Source of the DNA: CAZOVK01 sp964583165
GTDB lineage: Bacteria; Bacillota; Clostridia; Lachnospirales; WRAX01
Length of the DNA stretch: 14,267 nt
Assembly: GCA_964583165.1 (NCBI GenBank)
Contig: CAZOVK010000060.1
Coordinates: 1-14,267 of the forward strand
Direction: 5' to 3'
Under the pieces are notes generated by a model, which saw only the letters and a list, made by a program, of their open reading frames with translations, searched no databases and was not told the origin of the DNA. The number at the start of each line of letters is the position of its first letter. Position 1 is the first letter of the stretch. Of the stretch, positions 5,045 through 12,551 are shown one piece after another. A program made the translations under genes and the position numbers.

Positions 5045-5716
5045 ATGAACATCCTATTTGTTGAGGACGATTTAATGATAGCCTCGGGACTGAAATATGC
5101 GCTAGAAACCGACGGTTACGCCGTAACGCATTGCACTAACACAGCTGAAGCACAATCGGCTATCAGTAACCAATGTTTTTCACTGGCACTTCTCGACGTG
5201 TCGTTGCCCGATGGCGACGGCTTTTCGGTTTTTCAGTATATAAAGAATCACTCTAACATGCCCGTGATATTCGTGACAGCGGCCGACGACGAGGGGAATA
5301 CTGTCAAGGGGCTTGAAATGGGGGCTGACGACTATATCACAAAGCCTTTTCGCGTTCGTGAGCTGTTGGCGCGTATAAAGACGGTTTTGCGGCGGGTTAA
5401 TACCAATACAGACGGTATGATAACCTTAGCCAACTTAAATATAGAAACTACGAAGGCAAAGGTTTTCAAAAACGGCGAAGAAGTTATACTTACTGCTCTG
5501 GAATATCGCCTGCTTCTGACCTTCGCCCACAACAAAGGTCAGATTTTGACGCGCAACCAAATTCTTGAAAACCTCTGGGATGTCGCGGGCAACTTCGTTA
5601 ATGACAACACATTGACAGTCTATATGAAACGCCTGCGCGAAAAGCTCGAGGACGACCCACAGAACCCAAAGATTTTTCTGACAGTGCGCGGGCTGGGATA
5701 TAAGGCAGGTGAATAG
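5045..5716 (+). CDS. OmpR/PhoB-family response regulator, 223 aa
   Basis: The N-terminal receiver domain has the acidic pair E7/D8/D9 (VEDD), phospho-acceptor D51 in LLDVSLPDGDG, T78 (FVTAAD) and K100 (ITKPF). The C-terminal winged-helix domain starts near residue 124 and ends LTVRGLGYKAGE. ALEYRLLLTFAHNKGQILTR and VYMKRLREKLEDDP are the usual OmpR-type DNA-binding elements. ATG 5045 is the start: it begins MNILFVEDD as the family does, with AAAGGTGA upstream; a longer upstream frame runs through the XRE gene and is an artefact. It lies directly before its kinase. The phased GTGAC/GTCAC array at 6704-6754 is the likely binding site. Confidence 0.95.
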   Translation: MNILFVEDDLMIASGLKYALETDGYAVTHCTNTAEAQSAISNQCFSLALLDVSLPDGDGFSVFQYIKNHSNMPVIFVTAADDEGNTVKGLEMGADDYITKPFRVRELLARIKTVLRRVNTNTDGMITLANLNIETTKAKVFKNGEEVILTALEYRLLLTFAHNKGQILTRNQILENLWDVAGNFVNDNTLTVYMKRLREKLEDDPQNPKIFLTVRGLGYKAGE

Positions 5717-5717
5717 T

Positions 5718-6707
5718 GTGTTTAGAAATCGTGAAGTTTTAATCTATACGGTTATTGCTGTTGTATTAGTTGTCATTACGTTTGTGCTCTGTTTATCTAT
5801 CAGCACAACCGCAGCCGTAATTGCGGCTGTTGGTTGCGCTTCAATATATGTACTTTGCATGATTTTCACCGCCCGCCGCTACCGAAAAATCGCGGAACTT
5901 GTGGCATATCTGCACCACCTATCAAGCGGTGGCGCGGCTATGGACATACGCGACAATACTGAGGGTGAGTTGAGCATACTAAAAAACGAAATCTACCGCG
6001 TAACGACTATCCTAACCGAACTAGCCGATACACTACAAAAGGACAAGCTAGAACTAGCCAATGCCCTCTCTGACATTTCACACCAACTGAAGACCCCGCT
6101 AACATCACTGGGTATAATGACAGACTTACTAGACAATGACACATTACCCACAGAGAAACGGCATGAATTTGTAGACTCATTACGCGCTGGGCAAAAGCGT
6201 ATGGAATGGCTCGTGCTGTCATTATTGAAACTCGCCAAACTAGACGCCGACGCTATTAAGTTTAGGAAAGAAAGTATCAAGCTGTCTGCGCTCGTTGAAT
6301 CGGCTGTTGCACCATTACTCATACCAATTGAGATTAAGGAACAAACACTTATGGTTAGCGGTGATGATACGGCAATAACCTGTGACCCAGAATGGACAGC
6401 CGAAGCTCTCGCCAATATCCTCAAAAACGCCATAGAAAACACGCCCGAAGGCGGTAAGATTCATATTACTTACGGAGATAACCCTATATACTCTTTTGTT
6501 ACAGTGCGCGATAGCGGCGCGGGTATTGACAGAGCAGACCTACCCCACTTGTTCAAGCGTTTCTACCGCGGGAAGAACGCCAGCCGCGACAGCGTTGGCA
6601 TAGGCCTACCCATGAGCCTAGCCATAATGCGTAAACAGCACGGCGATATTGAGGTAGACAGCGACAACGGCGGCGTTTTCACGCTAAAATTCTATCACCT
6701 CAAGTGA
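5718..6707 (+). CDS. Sensor histidine kinase with short-loop N-terminal membrane hairpin
   Basis: Two membrane helices (about residues 7-27 and 32-51, counting from GTG 5718) are joined by only a few residues, so there is no external sensor domain. This is the plan of intramembrane-sensing BceS-like kinases, which read the state of a partner ABC transporter. The cytoplasmic part has the H-box SDISHQLKTPL with His at about 122, N-box NILKNAIENTPEGG, G1 box VRDSGAGID, F-box LFKRFYRGK and G2 GIGLPMS. GTG 5718 follows AGGTGA by five bases; GTG 5709 overlaps the regulator stop and is less well placed. The ABC transporter follows 82 bases downstream. Ligand is unknown; antimicrobial peptides are the usual stimulus for this architecture. 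Confidence 0.93.
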   Translation: MFRNREVLIYTVIAVVLVVITFVLCLSISTTAAVIAAVGCASIYVLCMIFTARRYRKIAELVAYLHHLSSGGAAMDIRDNTEGELSILKNEIYRVTTILTELADTLQKDKLELANALSDISHQLKTPLTSLGIMTDLLDNDTLPTEKRHEFVDSLRAGQKRMEWLVLSLLKLAKLDADAIKFRKESIKLSALVESAVAPLLIPIEIKEQTLMVSGDDTAITCDPEWTAEALANILKNAIENTPEGGKIHITYGDNPIYSFVTVRDSGAGIDRADLPHLFKRFYRGKNASRDSVGIGLPMSLAIMRKQHGDIEVDSDNGGVFTLKFYHLK

Positions 6708-6770
6708 CACCAAAAGTGACAAAACTGTCACCATATCAGTCACCCAATAGTCACAATGGCGTGTTAGAAT
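6704..6770 (+). promoter_or_regulatory. Phased GTGAC/GTCAC operator array and promoter for the ABC transporter
   Basis: Five half-sites occur at steps of 12, 11, 12 and 11 bp: GTGAC at 6704 and 6716, then GTCAC at 6727, 6739 and 6750. The second and third form a perfect inverted repeat, GTGACA-AAAC-TGTCAC. A -10 box TAGAAT (6765-6770) starts 10 bp after the last site, and no -35 consensus is present at the right distance. Direct repeats of 11-12 bp standing in for the -35, 10 bp ahead of a -10, are how PhoB/OmpR-type regulators activate promoters. The kinase stop codon lies inside the first half-site. Regulation by the adjacent response regulator is inferred. Confidence 0.7.
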
Positions 6771-6789
6771 CAATTCCGAGGTGATGAAA

Positions 6790-7467
6790 ATGGTACGGGT
6801 TGAAAACCTGTCAAAAATCTATAAATCAGGCGATTCAGAGGTTCGCGCACTGGATAATGTTTCGTTTGAGATAGCCAAGGGCGAGTTTGTCGCGATAATC
6901 GGGCCGAGTGGTTCGGGCAAGTCAACGCTTTTGCACCTACTGGGCGGCGTTGACAGACCCACAAGAGGCAAGGTGTTTATCGACAAAACCGATATTTACG
7001 AGCTTAATGAGTCGAAACTCGCGATTTTCAGGCGGCGGCATATCGGGCTGATTTATCAGTTTTACAACTTGATTCAAACGCTGAACGTTGAAGAAAACTT
7101 GACACTTCCGCTTCTTTTCGACGCGCGAGAGGTCGACAAATCACGCCTTAACGAAATACTCACGACAATCGGGCTGACAGACCGCATATCTCACTTGCCC
7201 AACAAACTGTCGGGCGGGCAACAACAGCGCGTTTCTATCGGGCGCGCGATAATCACAAGCCCCGCCATTGTTCTTGCAGATGAACCGACAGGCAATCTTG
7301 ATAGCAAGAACAGCAAAGATATTGTTGAGTTACTGAAACTCTCTAACAAGAAATACGGTCAGACACTGGTTGTCATTACCCATGACGAACGCATAGCCCT
7401 ACAGGCAGACCGAATCATCACAATAGAAGACGGGATAATCACGAAAAACGAGGTGGTTCGCTCGTGA
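6790..7467 (+). CDS. ABC transporter ATP-binding protein, MacB/Bce type, 225 aa
   Basis: All motifs of the LolD/MacB/BceA family are present: Walker A GPSGSGKST (about 38-46), Q-loop in LIYQFYNLIQTL, signature LSGGQQQR, Walker B IVLADEPTGNLD, and the switch His in VVITHDER. ATG 6790 is preferred because GAGGTG lies six bases upstream; GTG 6781 and ATG 6784 overlap that site. The permease GTG overlaps its TGA by four bases, indicating translational coupling. It hydrolyses ATP on the cytoplasmic face to drive the FtsX-type permease encoded next. The adjacent kinase suggests peptide antibiotic detoxification or sensing. Confidence 0.95.
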   Translation: MVRVENLSKIYKSGDSEVRALDNVSFEIAKGEFVAIIGPSGSGKSTLLHLLGGVDRPTRGKVFIDKTDIYELNESKLAIFRRRHIGLIYQFYNLIQTLNVEENLTLPLLFDAREVDKSRLNEILTTIGLTDRISHLPNKLSGGQQQRVSIGRAIITSPAIVLADEPTGNLDSKNSKDIVELLKLSNKKYGQTLVVITHDERIALQADRIITIEDGIITKNEVVRS

Positions 7468-9572
7468 ATATCATCAATAAACTGACTATACGCCACTTAC
7501 TCCTTAACCGCAACCGAACGCTATTGACCATTATGGGCATTATGCTGTCTGTCGCTATGACATGCGCCACGGCGGGCTTCTTTATGAGCCTACAAGGAAC
7601 ACTGCGCGAGTCCATAATCAAAGACCGCGGCGATTATCATTTGGGCTTCATTGGTGTAACGAAAGAAGCGGCCGAACAGATAGCCCAAGATGAATTGTTT
7701 GACACGTATTATGTTCAGGACAGCTTCTTAAAAGGCTTTTCAGATATATACTTACGACTTAAATCCCCCGACAGAAACTACGAAAGAATTGCGGAAGAAA
7801 TCGGCAAGATGTACAATGCCCAGTCAATAAAAATTAACTCTGAATTACTTGCACTGGATGGCGTAATCGCAAGCAGTACGGTCTATAATGTATTCTTCAT
7901 GTTAACCACAATCATTATTGCCATCATCATCACAGGCTCGGTGATTGTTATAGCCAACGCATTTAATATATCTTCATCAGAACGTGTTCGGCAGTTTGGG
8001 CTGTTAAAGAGTACTGGTGCTACCAGCTCTCAAATAATGAAGAGTGTGTTATTTGAGGCATTCGTTTTGGCGGCGATAGCTATACCATTAGGTATTGCGC
8101 TAGGCTTTTTGATTCAGTTTGTCGTGCTCTATTTCGTGAATGGGCTTCTGGGCGAACTAAACATGTTAAATGATGAGCAGCTCAACTTTCGCGTAATATT
8201 CAGCTGGATAATCATAGCCATCTCAATCGGTATCGCCGCCTTTACAGTGCTTATTTCGGCTTGGTTCCCAGCCAGACGCGCCGCAAAGTTCAGCCCGATT
8301 GACGCAATCAAGCGCACGGGCGATATAGTGATAAGGCCAAAGACACTCAAAACTTCTAAACTGACCCAAAAGCTCTTCGGCTTTGAAGGCGCACTTGCGG
8401 CCAAATCGCTCAAACGAAGCAGTGGCAAGTATCGCGCAACAGTCATTTCGCTTGTCGTCAGTATCGTCCTGTTCGTCACGATGTCTACATTTATATGGCT
8501 AATGGGTACAACCGTAGACGGGCGTTATTCACTATATGAATTTGATGTATGGGTTGGTTTCTATAACACCCTTCAAGAGCAGGACGAAGCGGAGCAACTG
8601 CTTTCTAGCCTACCGCATACGGATATGAAGCGCCACCTATATTCTCTGTATTACACTGACCTGCCTGATAACATCTACAGAAATGATGAAGACCCCGGCA
8701 TGGTTTATATAGTATCACTGCCGGACAGCGAGTTTGAAAAACTGGCGCCTATTACCGAAAACTCAATAAGTGGCGTTCTACTCAATCTTTCTGGTAAGAA
8801 AGAGATGTTTGGAAAGACCATCGAATACAAAATCCATGAGTTCACGCCGAATATTGAAATACCGCTATTGGACAGGGGATTTAACGCGCTAGGCAATATT
8901 ACTGTGATTGCCGAAGCACAAGAATTGCCCGAGATTATGACATGGGAGCCACCCTTTTCACTCCTCACTATAATAATTCCCGAAAGCGTCTATCGAACAC
9001 GCCTTCAAGAGATTGGTCAAGGCATAGAGTCTTCTTCTGTTTTCTACATCAATACAGACAATTCCAGCGAATACTGCAAAAGCGTCCGTGACCTAGCACC
9101 CAAGGACGTAAAATACGGCATAATAGACGTTGCACAAATAACGCGCATTAACCGCAACATCACCACAATCGTCAAGCTGTTCGGCTACGGTTTTATCGCC
9201 CTACTCTCTCTCATTGCTGTCACAAGCGTAGTTTCTACCATATCTACGGGCATGGCATTACGCACACAGGAGTTTGCTATGCTCTACTCGGCGGGCATGA
9301 CACCTAGCGGTATGGATAAGATGTTAAACCTCGAGAGCCTGCTCTATGGCTTCAAATCTCTTATGATAGGTCTGCCTTTGGGCTCTCTGCTGTCATATGT
9401 GTTATACCTCGCTCTGAAGGGTATAGCTGAGTTTCCTTTTGAGTTGCCATGGGCTTCTATGCTCATAAGCTGTGTAGCTATAATGCTATTGACATTTGGG
9501 ACTATGCGCTTTGGGAAGATGAAGATGAGGAAGATAAACATAATTGATGCTATTCGTAACGAAACGTTATAG
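7464..9572 (+). CDS. FtsX-family ABC transporter permease, 702 aa
   Basis: Two FtsX-type halves are visible. In the first, membrane helix 1 (about residues 17-40) is followed by a roughly 100-aa outside domain and three helices (about 136-166, 197-225, 244-268) ending in the cytoplasmic WFPARRAAKFSPIDAIK coupling motif. The second repeats this plan with a helix near 328-350, a larger outside domain of about 220 aa, three helices (about 573-600, 625-655, 665-685) and the ending KMRKINIIDAIRNE. The count of eight helices and two external domains fits type VII (MacB/BceB-like) transporters. GTG 7464 has GAGGTGG seven bases upstream. A strong terminator follows, so this gene closes the operon. 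Substrate cannot be read from sequence. Confidence 0.93.
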   Translation: MNIINKLTIRHLLLNRNRTLLTIMGIMLSVAMTCATAGFFMSLQGTLRESIIKDRGDYHLGFIGVTKEAAEQIAQDELFDTYYVQDSFLKGFSDIYLRLKSPDRNYERIAEEIGKMYNAQSIKINSELLALDGVIASSTVYNVFFMLTTIIIAIIITGSVIVIANAFNISSSERVRQFGLLKSTGATSSQIMKSVLFEAFVLAAIAIPLGIALGFLIQFVVLYFVNGLLGELNMLNDEQLNFRVIFSWIIIAISIGIAAFTVLISAWFPARRAAKFSPIDAIKRTGDIVIRPKTLKTSKLTQKLFGFEGALAAKSLKRSSGKYRATVISLVVSIVLFVTMSTFIWLMGTTVDGRYSLYEFDVWVGFYNTLQEQDEAEQLLSSLPHTDMKRHLYSLYYTDLPDNIYRNDEDPGMVYIVSLPDSEFEKLAPITENSISGVLLNLSGKKEMFGKTIEYKIHEFTPNIEIPLLDRGFNALGNITVIAEAQELPEIMTWEPPFSLLTIIIPESVYRTRLQEIGQGIESSSVFYINTDNSSEYCKSVRDLAPKDVKYGIIDVAQITRINRNITTIVKLFGYGFIALLSLIAVTSVVSTISTGMALRTQEFAMLYSAGMTPSGMDKMLNLESLLYGFKSLMIGLPLGSLLSYVLYLALKGIAEFPFELPWASMLISCVAIMLLTFGTMRFGKMKMRKINIIDAIRNETL

Positions 9573-9589
9573 GGTGTCGTGTTATGATA

Positions 9590-9631
9590 GAGCAAAGGGT
9601 CGCCTTGATAAGACGACCCTTTGCTCCTTTT
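9590..9631 (+). terminator. Strong rho-independent terminator of the ABC operon
   Basis: GAGCAAAGGGTCG (9590-9602) and CGACCCTTTGCTC (9614-9626) form a perfect 13-bp stem with an 11-base loop, followed by CTTTT. It should stop read-through into the pst region, so pstCAB need a promoter of their own. The symmetrical stem may also work on the minus strand. Confidence 0.9.
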
Positions 9632-9650
9632 AGCCTTTTTATATTTAAGC

Positions 9651-10044
9651 GAAATACCTAATTGTTCGATAGCTGTGAACTGGGATTTAACAGTATTTGA
9701 AGAAGCGACCGCGCTGTCATAGGTCTATGAGGATACCAGCAAACAAGCCAAAGCACTAAAGGCGATATCAGACGAATCCTTCAAGCTCCTGTTGACAGGC
9801 ACACCGATTGAAAAAAACCTCATGGACTTATATAGTCTGATTTACTTTATAGATGAAACAATCCTTACTGACACGCAGGAGTTTTTGCGTAGATACTTGC
9901 AAAACCCAAACATTACCCCGAACTCGCCAAGCGTGTAAGCAAATATTCTTCCTCACGTTGCGTTCACAGGCAAATAGGTATGCAAGGATTCCTGACCGCG
10001 AGTTGATTGCATACGAATGCACTCTTTCGCCAAACGATCAGGAG
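9651..10044 (+). pseudogene. Decayed SNF2-family helicase fragment
   Basis: Combined frames recover part of a SNF2-type DNA-dependent ATPase: VFEEATALS (motif II, DEAH-like position), then after a TAG (9720-9722) KLLLTGTPIEKNLMDLY (motif III), SLIYFIDETIL and EFLRRYLQNP. A frameshift gives HYPELAKRVSKYS, and another gives FLTLRSQANRYARIPDRELIAYE followed by CTLSPNDQE. So one stop and two frameshifts break about 130 codons. Motif I (Walker A) and the C-terminal helicase lobe are absent. At 10045-10060 the sequence passes straight into pstS. SNF2 proteins occur in chromosomal remodelling, phage defence and mobile regions; which kind this was cannot be told. The plus-strand frame 9853-10071 is only a slice of it. 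Confidence 0.85.
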
Positions 10045-10060
10045 TCATCACATTGGCTGT

Positions 10061-10576
10061 GTCATAGCTAATGACGGTATCGCAATTATCGTTCACCCGA
10101 ACAACCCCGTAAAGAACCTCACAAAAGAACAAGCCGCCAAGATTTTCTTAGGCGAAATCAAGAACTGGAACGAAGTAGGTGGCAACAACGCCCCCATACT
10201 TGTTCAGACACGTGAAACAGGCTCGGGCACACTTGCCACACTTGAAGAAATGTTGCTGGAAAAGAAACAGGTTGTGTCAACAGCAACACCGCACACATCA
10301 TCGGCTCTTGTAAAGCAAGCAGTAGCAAAGAGTGCCAACGCAATCGGTTTTGACTCAATCGGCTTTGTTGACAACACAGTTAAGGCAATCTCTCTCAACG
10401 GCACTGCCCCCACGGCTGACAACGTAAAGAACGGCTCTTACGTAATGAGCCGTAACCTCTTAGTCTTTACAAAGAACAAACCCACAGGCGCGTCCGCTAT
10501 GCTTATCGACTACCTCAGAAGCAGTTTCTGTCAAGAGAACATAGTTAAGAACGAGGGTTATGTACCGTTCAAGTAA
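10061..10576 (+). pseudogene. pstS: pstS, phosphate-binding protein, 5'-truncated
   Basis: About 171 residues match the C-terminal part of PstS: DGIAIIVHPNNPVKNLT, a KIFLGEIKNWNEVGG segment, the phosphate-binding loop RETGSGT, AIGFDSIGF, and the closing YVMSRNLLVFTKNKPTG...NEGYVPFK. Complete PstS proteins are near 280-300 aa and begin with a lipoprotein signal peptide and an N-terminal lobe half; these are missing. Upstream the frame runs only into out-of-frame SNF2 sequence as far as TTG 10007, so no proper start exists. Without the signal peptide it could not be exported or lipidated. The remaining part has no internal stop, so the truncation may be recent. Another pstS elsewhere would be needed for function. 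Confidence 0.85.
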
Positions 10577-10600
10577 TCACCACTTATAAGAGAATATCAA

Positions 10601-10628
10601 GCAATGCCAGGCTGATGCCTGGCATTGC
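10601..10628 (+). promoter_or_regulatory. Intercistronic hairpin between pstS and pstC
   Basis: GCAATGCCAGGC (10601-10612) and GCCTGGCATTGC (10617-10628) form a perfect 12-bp stem with a TGAT loop. No T-tract follows, so it should not terminate strongly. Hairpins between a binding-protein gene and its permease genes commonly protect the upstream mRNA or reduce downstream expression, giving excess binding protein. It sits 20 bases before the pstC start. Confidence 0.8.
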
Positions 10629-10648
10629 GCAACATTTGAGGTGAAATT

Positions 10649-11614
10649 GTGAATCGGAAATACAGTGAAATCCTACCCGAAGCTATAATAAGAGCGTTGT
10701 CCCTTGTCGCTGTTGCGGCTATTGTCTTTATCTTCTGGTTTGTTATCTCAAAAGCCATTCCCGTCATGTCAAACAGTGGCTTTGGGCTTTTCACAAATAC
10801 GGGCTTTGACAAACAAATTTCGGAGGCATTTTACGCACCGAATGACGCGCCTATGCTGACGTTTGGTATGCTTGGGCTGATAACGGGCACTCTTCTGTCT
10901 ACACTTCTGGCACTCGCTATTGCCAGTATTCTAGCCATCGGAGCGGCTATTGTCATATGTGAGCTTGCGCGGAAACAGGTTTCTATTATTCTTACTGCTA
11001 TTGTACGCTTGCTTGCAAGTATACCGTCTGTTGTGTTCGGGCTTATAGGTATTATAACGGTTGTGCCTCTTATAGAAAACCTGTTTATTACAGTGGATAT
11101 GCAGATTGAGTACCTCGAGTTCTTTCAAATGACAGGCAAGAACCTGTTGTCCAGTGTTGTTGTGTTAAGCTTTATGATTGTGCCTACTATAATATCCCTC
11201 TCTATTGACGCGATTAACGCCGTTCCGAACAGCCAAAAAGAGGTGGGCTTTGCGTTTGGCATGAGTCATTTTCGGGTTATTTGGAAAATCCTGTTACCCT
11301 CGGCGCGGTCAGGCATTACAGCAGGTATAATCCTTGGCGCGGGGCGTGGTATTGGTGAAGCCATTGCCGTTTCTATGGTTTGCGGCGGTATCGGTTATAT
11401 ACCGAACATGGCGCATGGTTTTGCGGCTTTGCTTACGCCCGTTTTGCCGCTGTCTGCCGCGATTATCAATAAGAGTGAGGCAATGAGTGTCCCAGCCGTT
11501 GAAAGCGCATTGTTCACATGCGGCGCAATTCTGTTTCTGTTCGGCGCGGTTCTGTCTGTCACGGCGCGTTTTATCGAAAAACGAATGAGGAGAAAAGCCG
11601 GTTATGACGACTAA
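10649..11614 (+). CDS. pstC: Phosphate ABC transporter permease PstC, 321 aa
   Basis: PstC is one of the two membrane subunits of the high-affinity phosphate importer. Six membrane helices are visible, the first near residues 15-37, followed by an outside loop (about 40-70) typical of PstC, then helices around 73-108, 110-135, 158-180, 215-245 and 285-308. The cytoplasmic EAA-type loop that contacts PstB reads EVGFAFGMSHFRVIWKILLP, followed by GRGIGEAIAV. GTG 10649 has GAGGTG five bases upstream. The end overlaps pstA by 11 bases. Length is normal for the family, with no defects seen. The pstS before it is truncated. Confidence 0.96.
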   Translation: MNRKYSEILPEAIIRALSLVAVAAIVFIFWFVISKAIPVMSNSGFGLFTNTGFDKQISEAFYAPNDAPMLTFGMLGLITGTLLSTLLALAIASILAIGAAIVICELARKQVSIILTAIVRLLASIPSVVFGLIGIITVVPLIENLFITVDMQIEYLEFFQMTGKNLLSSVVVLSFMIVPTIISLSIDAINAVPNSQKEVGFAFGMSHFRVIWKILLPSARSGITAGIILGAGRGIGEAIAVSMVCGGIGYIPNMAHGFAALLTPVLPLSAAIINKSEAMSVPAVESALFTCGAILFLFGAVLSVTARFIEKRMRRKAGYDD

Positions 11615-12551
11615 ACCTAGGGACAGAACACTCGCGACATACTCGGGTCTTATATATTCATGGCTTTCCGTTGCCATTGTTGTTTGTGTTTGCTTGTTTA
11701 TTATCTTTACTGTCGCTTATCAAGGCGCGGGGGCTATTTCTCTGGACTTTCTTATTAAGGAACCCAACCCATCGGCTATGGATACAGAAGCGGGAGGTAT
11801 TTTAACACCGCTTATCGGCACGATGATACTAACGATTATTGGCATAGTCATTGCGTTTCCGTTTTCGTTGGCGACAGCTATCTATTTATGCTTCTATTCA
11901 AAGAAAGGCATGTTTTCAAGTTGCATACGCTTTGCTATAGATATTTTGTCGGGCGTGCCTACGGTTGTTATTGCGCTGTTTGCGCTGTCTATCTTTACAT
12001 TGCCGTTTCTGACATTTTTATCAACGCCTGTTGAGGGTGTAGAGGGTGTTTCGCGCGCTTATGGTAAGAGTTTCTTTGTATCAGGCATTGCTATGGCTAT
12101 TATGATTCTGCCGTTTATGATTAAGTCTATGGAGGAAGCCCTAAAAGCCGTGCCAAAGTCATATGCAGAAGGTTCTTTCGCTCTCGGCGCGACCAAATGG
12201 CGCACGGTGTCTAAAGTGGTTTTGCGTTCAGCCACACAAGGGCTTGTCACGGGCGTAATCCTCGGCATGGGGCGCATTGTAGGCGATACGGCTATTGTCT
12301 GGCTTGCGCTTGGTGGTACTTTGAGAATGACAGGTGCTCAACCATGGTATCTCCCGCATAACTGGCTGTCCACTCTACAAAACACGGGTTCGACGTTGAC
12401 TACATACATATACTACACCTCGCCCGCGGGCGAAGGCAATAACTATACCGTTGCTTTCGGCGCATCGCTTGTTCTGATGGTTATTATTATTGTATTAAAC
12501 GCCGTGACCGCGTTAATAGGCTTTCTGACAAAGAGTGAGGAGGGACGTTGA
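11604..12551 (+). CDS. pstA: Phosphate ABC transporter permease PstA, 315 aa
   Basis: PstA is the partner of PstC in the phosphate channel. A first helix (about 14-37) is followed by an external loop with DFLIKEPNP, and helices near 67-92, 106-130, 148-172, 200-230 and 285-305. The segment SGVPTVVIALFALS is the conserved PstA 'GVPS' region. The EAA loop reads AEGSFALGATKWRTVSKVVL and is followed by GMGRIVGDTA. ATG 11604 lies inside the end of pstC, with GAGGAGAAAAG upstream. Its TGA overlaps the pstB ATG. Length and motifs are normal. Confidence 0.96.
   Translation: MTTKPRDRTLATYSGLIYSWLSVAIVVCVCLFIIFTVAYQGAGAISLDFLIKEPNPSAMDTEAGGILTPLIGTMILTIIGIVIAFPFSLATAIYLCFYSKKGMFSSCIRFAIDILSGVPTVVIALFALSIFTLPFLTFLSTPVEGVEGVSRAYGKSFFVSGIAMAIMILPFMIKSMEEALKAVPKSYAEGSFALGATKWRTVSKVVLRSATQGLVTGVILGMGRIVGDTAIVWLALGGTLRMTGAQPWYLPHNWLSTLQNTGSTLTTYIYYTSPAGEGNNYTVAFGASLVLMVIIIVLNAVTALIGFLTKSEEGR

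Noticed and set aside
5993..6442. A 149-aa minus-strand open frame inside the kinase gene
   Set aside because: Serine-rich shadow of the kinase coding strand, with no ribosome-binding site or family resemblance. The same applies to minus-strand frames at 8129-8479, 8705-8968 and 11309-11677.
6716..6731. The GTGACA-AAAC-TGTCAC palindrome as a terminator of the kinase gene
   Set aside because: The stem is only 6 bp and no T-tract follows on either strand; its place in a phased half-site series fits an operator better.
10007..10060. TTG 10007 as the true start of a short but functional PstS
   Set aside because: The 18 codons before the PstS match are SNF2 remnant read out of frame; there is no ribosome-binding site, signal peptide or lipobox.
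9853..10071. A 72-aa plus-strand open frame taken as a gene
   Set aside because: Its second half is the third-frame slice of the SNF2 remnant and its first half is out of frame; no start signals.
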